A stretch of 64,000 bases of DNA from DAHUYF01 sp963789275 (GTDB lineage: Bacteria; Pseudomonadota; Alphaproteobacteria; ATCC43930; CGMCC-115725), in assembly GCA_963789275.1 (NCBI GenBank), contig CAWBKF010000004.1, forward strand, positions 806,001 to 870,000, given 5' to 3'. Shown here in pieces: positions 62,276-64,000 of the stretch. A program made the translations under genes and the position numbers. The stretch's first letter is position 1. Every line of letters starts with the position of its first letter. The notes under the pieces are model-generated. The model ran no database searches, was not told the DNA's origin, and saw nothing but the letters and a program-made list of their open reading frames with translations.

Positions 62276-62571
62276 TCAGGCTTGGATGTCGATGAGGGTC
62301 CCCCGCATGTAAGCCGCGGCGGCGGCCGGCTCTTCGCCCTCCGCGCTGTCGGCCGGCGCTGGGCGGTCGCGGCGGCGGGGCGCTTCGCCTGGATCATCGG
62401 CGCATTGCCGCGGGCCGAGGCGGGGTCGCGGCCGCTCGGTCCCGCCGCGACGGCGCCCGCCCGCCCGCCTTTCGGCGGCAACACCATGGCGATGCCCGCC
62501 CGTTCCGCCGGCGGCTTTGGCGGCGGCGGGGGTGGCGGTGGCAGGAAAGGAGTAATGCCGTGCAGCTTCAC
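62276..62571 (-). CDS. Possible small proline-rich protein, frame interrupted
   Basis: A leftward frame would start at the GTG at 62571 and encode KLHGITPFLPPPPPPPPKPP and a basic linker. After a net -1 (or +2) shift near 62385-62395 it would continue as ADSAEGEEPAAAAAYMRGTLIDIQA. The poly-proline stretch and the orderly C-terminus are the only evidence that it is translated. There is no recognisable domain and no strong ribosome site. The opposite strand has an equally long but less orderly frame. I give it low confidence. Confidence 0.3.
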
Positions 62572-62776
62572 GCAATCAATCCCGGCTCGGAACACCGATC
62601 TCCCGGGTACGATGCAAGAGGCATTCCAAGGGCTGAGCCGCTGGGCAGCGGCCTGATCGGCCCGCGCCGCCGGGCAGCGGCTGCCGCCGGCGGCAATTCT
62701 TGCCGGCAATCGCTTTTCCTGCCTCGTCAGTGACTCCCTAGATCTAACGGAACCGCAGACCGAGAGAGGCAGAGCC
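62572..62776. other. Intergenic region before the DUF427 gene
   Basis: These 205 bases hold no reading frame that looks protein-like. The GAGAGAGGCAGAGCC just before ATG 62777 provides the ribosome site for the DUF427 gene. I see no hairpin with a T-run. Confidence 0.4.
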
Positions 62777-63179
62777 ATGGACCAGACCGTCGCAACGGCA
62801 ACCAAGCCGATCAAAATTCCCGGCCCCGATCATCCCATCGCGATCTCGCGCAATCCCCACCGGATCGTGGTCACGCTTGGCGGCCGCGTCGTCGCCGATA
62901 CGCAGGGACGCGCTGACCTTGCGCGAGGCGAAATATCCCGCCGTCCTCTACATCCCGCGCAAGGACGTCGACATGGCGCTGCTCGAGCGCACCGATCACG
63001 CGACATATTGCCCCTACAAGGGCGATTGCGCCTATTTCAGCATCCCGCTCGGCGGCGCGCGCTCCTTGAACGCGGTCTGGACCTACGAGGCGCCCTACGC
63101 CGCCGTCACCGCGATCAGGGATCATCTCGCCTTCTACCCCGACCGCGTCGACGCAATCGAGGAACGCCCGGCGGCCTGA
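62777..63179 (+). CDS. DUF427 domain protein, frameshifted
   Basis: This is a 133-residue cytoplasmic protein of the DUF427 family. The conserved core is LREAKYPAVLYIPRKDVDMA and RTDHATYCPYKGDCAYFSIP with the family's CPYKG motif, ending WTYEAPYAAVTAIRDHLAFYPDRV. The N-terminal PIAISRNPHRIVVTLGGRVVADT is in a different frame; a net +1 shift near 62899-62906 joins them. The function of the family is not established. It is upstream of the repeat at 63199-63267 and the DinB-type gene. Confidence 0.85.
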
Positions 63180-63198
63180 GCGCGCGCTCACACATCTC

Positions 63199-63267
63199 AT
63201 TCCCCCTCCCCCCCTTGAGGGGGAGGTCGGCAGCGCCCGCGCCAGCGGGCGCTGACGGGAGGGGGGT
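63199..63267. repeat. Extragenic palindromic repeat (REP-like)
   Basis: Outer CCCCCTCCC and GGGAGGGGG arms enclose an inner hairpin CGCCCGC-GCCA-GCGGGCG (63232-63249). It lies between DUF427 and DinB-type genes on the same strand. The C/G-run arms are typical of the short extragenic repeats of Rhizobiales-like genomes. It may also act as a terminator of the DUF427 transcript, although there is no T-run. Confidence 0.7.
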
Positions 63268-63347
63268 AGCAGCCTGTTCCGCCGCATGCCACGATCGCTC
63301 CATTACACTGTCCGAGCCGTCGCGCTGCTCCGTCCCGGAGGAAAAGC

Positions 63348-63920
63348 ATGCCCGCCTCGCTCGTCACCACCTTTCGCGCCATGGCCTGCAACAACGCCTG
63401 GGCGAACCATCGCCTGCTCGCCGCTTGTGCCCGGCTGACTGAAGCCGAGCTCGACGCCGCGCGCACCAGCTTCTTCCCCTCGCTCACAGCGACGCTCAAC
63501 CACATCCTGATCGTCGACTGGTTCTACGTCGACAGCCTCGAAGGCGGCTGGCTCGGACCCGCAGCGTGGGCCGATCCCGCGCCGTGTGCCACCGTTGCGG
63601 CGCTGCAGCGTGAGCAGGCGGCCGTCGATCGCCGCCTGGTCGCGCATTGCAATTCGCTGACCGACGCCTCGCTCAGCGGCGAGGTGCGCGTCAACCGCGG
63701 CGACGCCGGCATCCAGGTCGAGCGCCGCGATCGCCTCCTCCTGCACCTCTTCCAGCATCAGATCCATCATCGCGGCCAGGCCCACGCGATGCTCGCCGGC
63801 ACCACCGTCGCGCCGCCGCAGCTCGACGAGTTCTTCCCCGCGGCCGAAGCGCCGCTGCGCGCCGCCGAGCTCGCCGCGCTCGGCTGGACCGAGGCAACAA
63901 TATGGGACGGCAGCGATTAG
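63348..63920 (+). CDS. DinB family protein
   Basis: This is a 190-residue four-helix-bundle protein of the DinB/YfiT metal-binding family. The three His ligands are visible in the family pattern: NHILIVDWFYVD in the first half and HQIHHRGQAHAML in the second. A conserved NAWANHRLLAAC helix opens the domain. Family members are thiol- or metal-dependent transferases or hydrolases; many are named after the damage-inducible Bacillus dinB but have no proven repair role. AGGAG lies just before ATG 63348. It is downstream of the REP-like repeat. Confidence 0.9.
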   Translation: MPASLVTTFRAMACNNAWANHRLLAACARLTEAELDAARTSFFPSLTATLNHILIVDWFYVDSLEGGWLGPAAWADPAPCATVAALQREQAAVDRRLVAHCNSLTDASLSGEVRVNRGDAGIQVERRDRLLLHLFQHQIHHRGQAHAMLAGTTVAPPQLDEFFPAAEAPLRAAELAALGWTEATIWDGSD

Positions 63921-64000
63921 GATCGGCGTGGGTTCCGTGATTGTGGTGGCCCGCCGCCTGCAGCGCATAGACGAGAAGCGGCGACGTGGCATGATCTTCT
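63921..64000. other. Window end, no feature
   Basis: The last 80 bases show no clear start codon with a ribosome site on either strand. They are too short to judge. Confidence 0.4.

Noticed and set aside
62282..62656. 125-codon plus-strand frame
   Set aside because: It is Gly/Arg/Ala-rich low complexity opposite a possible proline-rich ORF, with no ribosome site or conserved motif.

Overview
The window is high-GC DNA with dense gene packing. Its gene families point to an alphaproteobacterium: a SAM-II riboswitch, DUF1127, DUF2852, an EipB (DUF1849) protein and an OxlT-like MFS carrier. The order is probably Rhodospirillales or Hyphomicrobiales, which is inference because no rRNA or marker gene is present. 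I saw no tRNA, rRNA, CRISPR array, prophage or intact transposase. The content is mostly metabolic and transport genes with many local regulators.

Layout. 0-6 kb: the start of an Asp/Glu racemase, a broken zinc-motif protein, a Tat-exported GMC dehydrogenase pair, an acyl-CoA dehydrogenase and an OxlT-like carrier. 6-11.4 kb: a SIMPL protein, thioredoxin 2, and an EmrAB efflux pair divergent from a TetR gene across three palindromes. 11.4-19.6 kb: oxidoreductases, a LysR regulator, HupE, a class III cyclase and an MFS carrier. 19.7-27.3 kb: enoyl-CoA hydratase, a spermidine-synthase-like protein, NUDIX, a TIM-barrel isomerase, an LpxR-like deacylase, a GlcD-like oxidase and an acyl-CoA synthetase. 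27.4-33.5 kb: metY under a SAM-II riboswitch, a double-hotdog thioesterase, a candidate FNR-controlled small RNA, and a thiolase/FadB beta-oxidation pair. 33.5-43.9 kb: a pentapeptide-repeat protein, a histidine kinase, DUF2852, TetR, MarR with an RND pump, and eipB. 44-50.5 kb: an LLM oxidoreductase, a nested inverted-repeat element, a dienelactone-hydrolase pair and a 1116-residue cyclase/ATPase/TPR protein. 50.5-56.5 kb: a second LLM monooxygenase, alkylation repair genes (Ada-AlkA, Ogt), and a hydrolase/epimerase pair. 56.5-64 kb: an IclR regulator divergent from a Rieske oxygenase joined to a glutamine-synthetase-like ligase, NDH-2, a C-terminal protease, DUF427 and DinB proteins.

How the parts work together. 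Fatty-acid or carboxylic-acid use recurs (acyl-CoA synthetase, acyl-CoA dehydrogenase, crotonase, thiolase, FadB-type enzyme, thioesterases). Export is covered by EmrAB and an RND pump, each beside a likely local repressor. The most distinctive module is IclR / Rieske oxygenase / glutamine-synthetase-like ligase. By analogy with amine pathways that begin with gamma-glutamylation, it could be a small amine-degradation operon.

Caution. At least fifteen genes are interrupted by single-base frameshifts, and all but one are net +1. Conserved sequence continues on both sides of each break, so assembly or consensus error is more likely than mass gene decay. I report those genes over their full span and give the break position.
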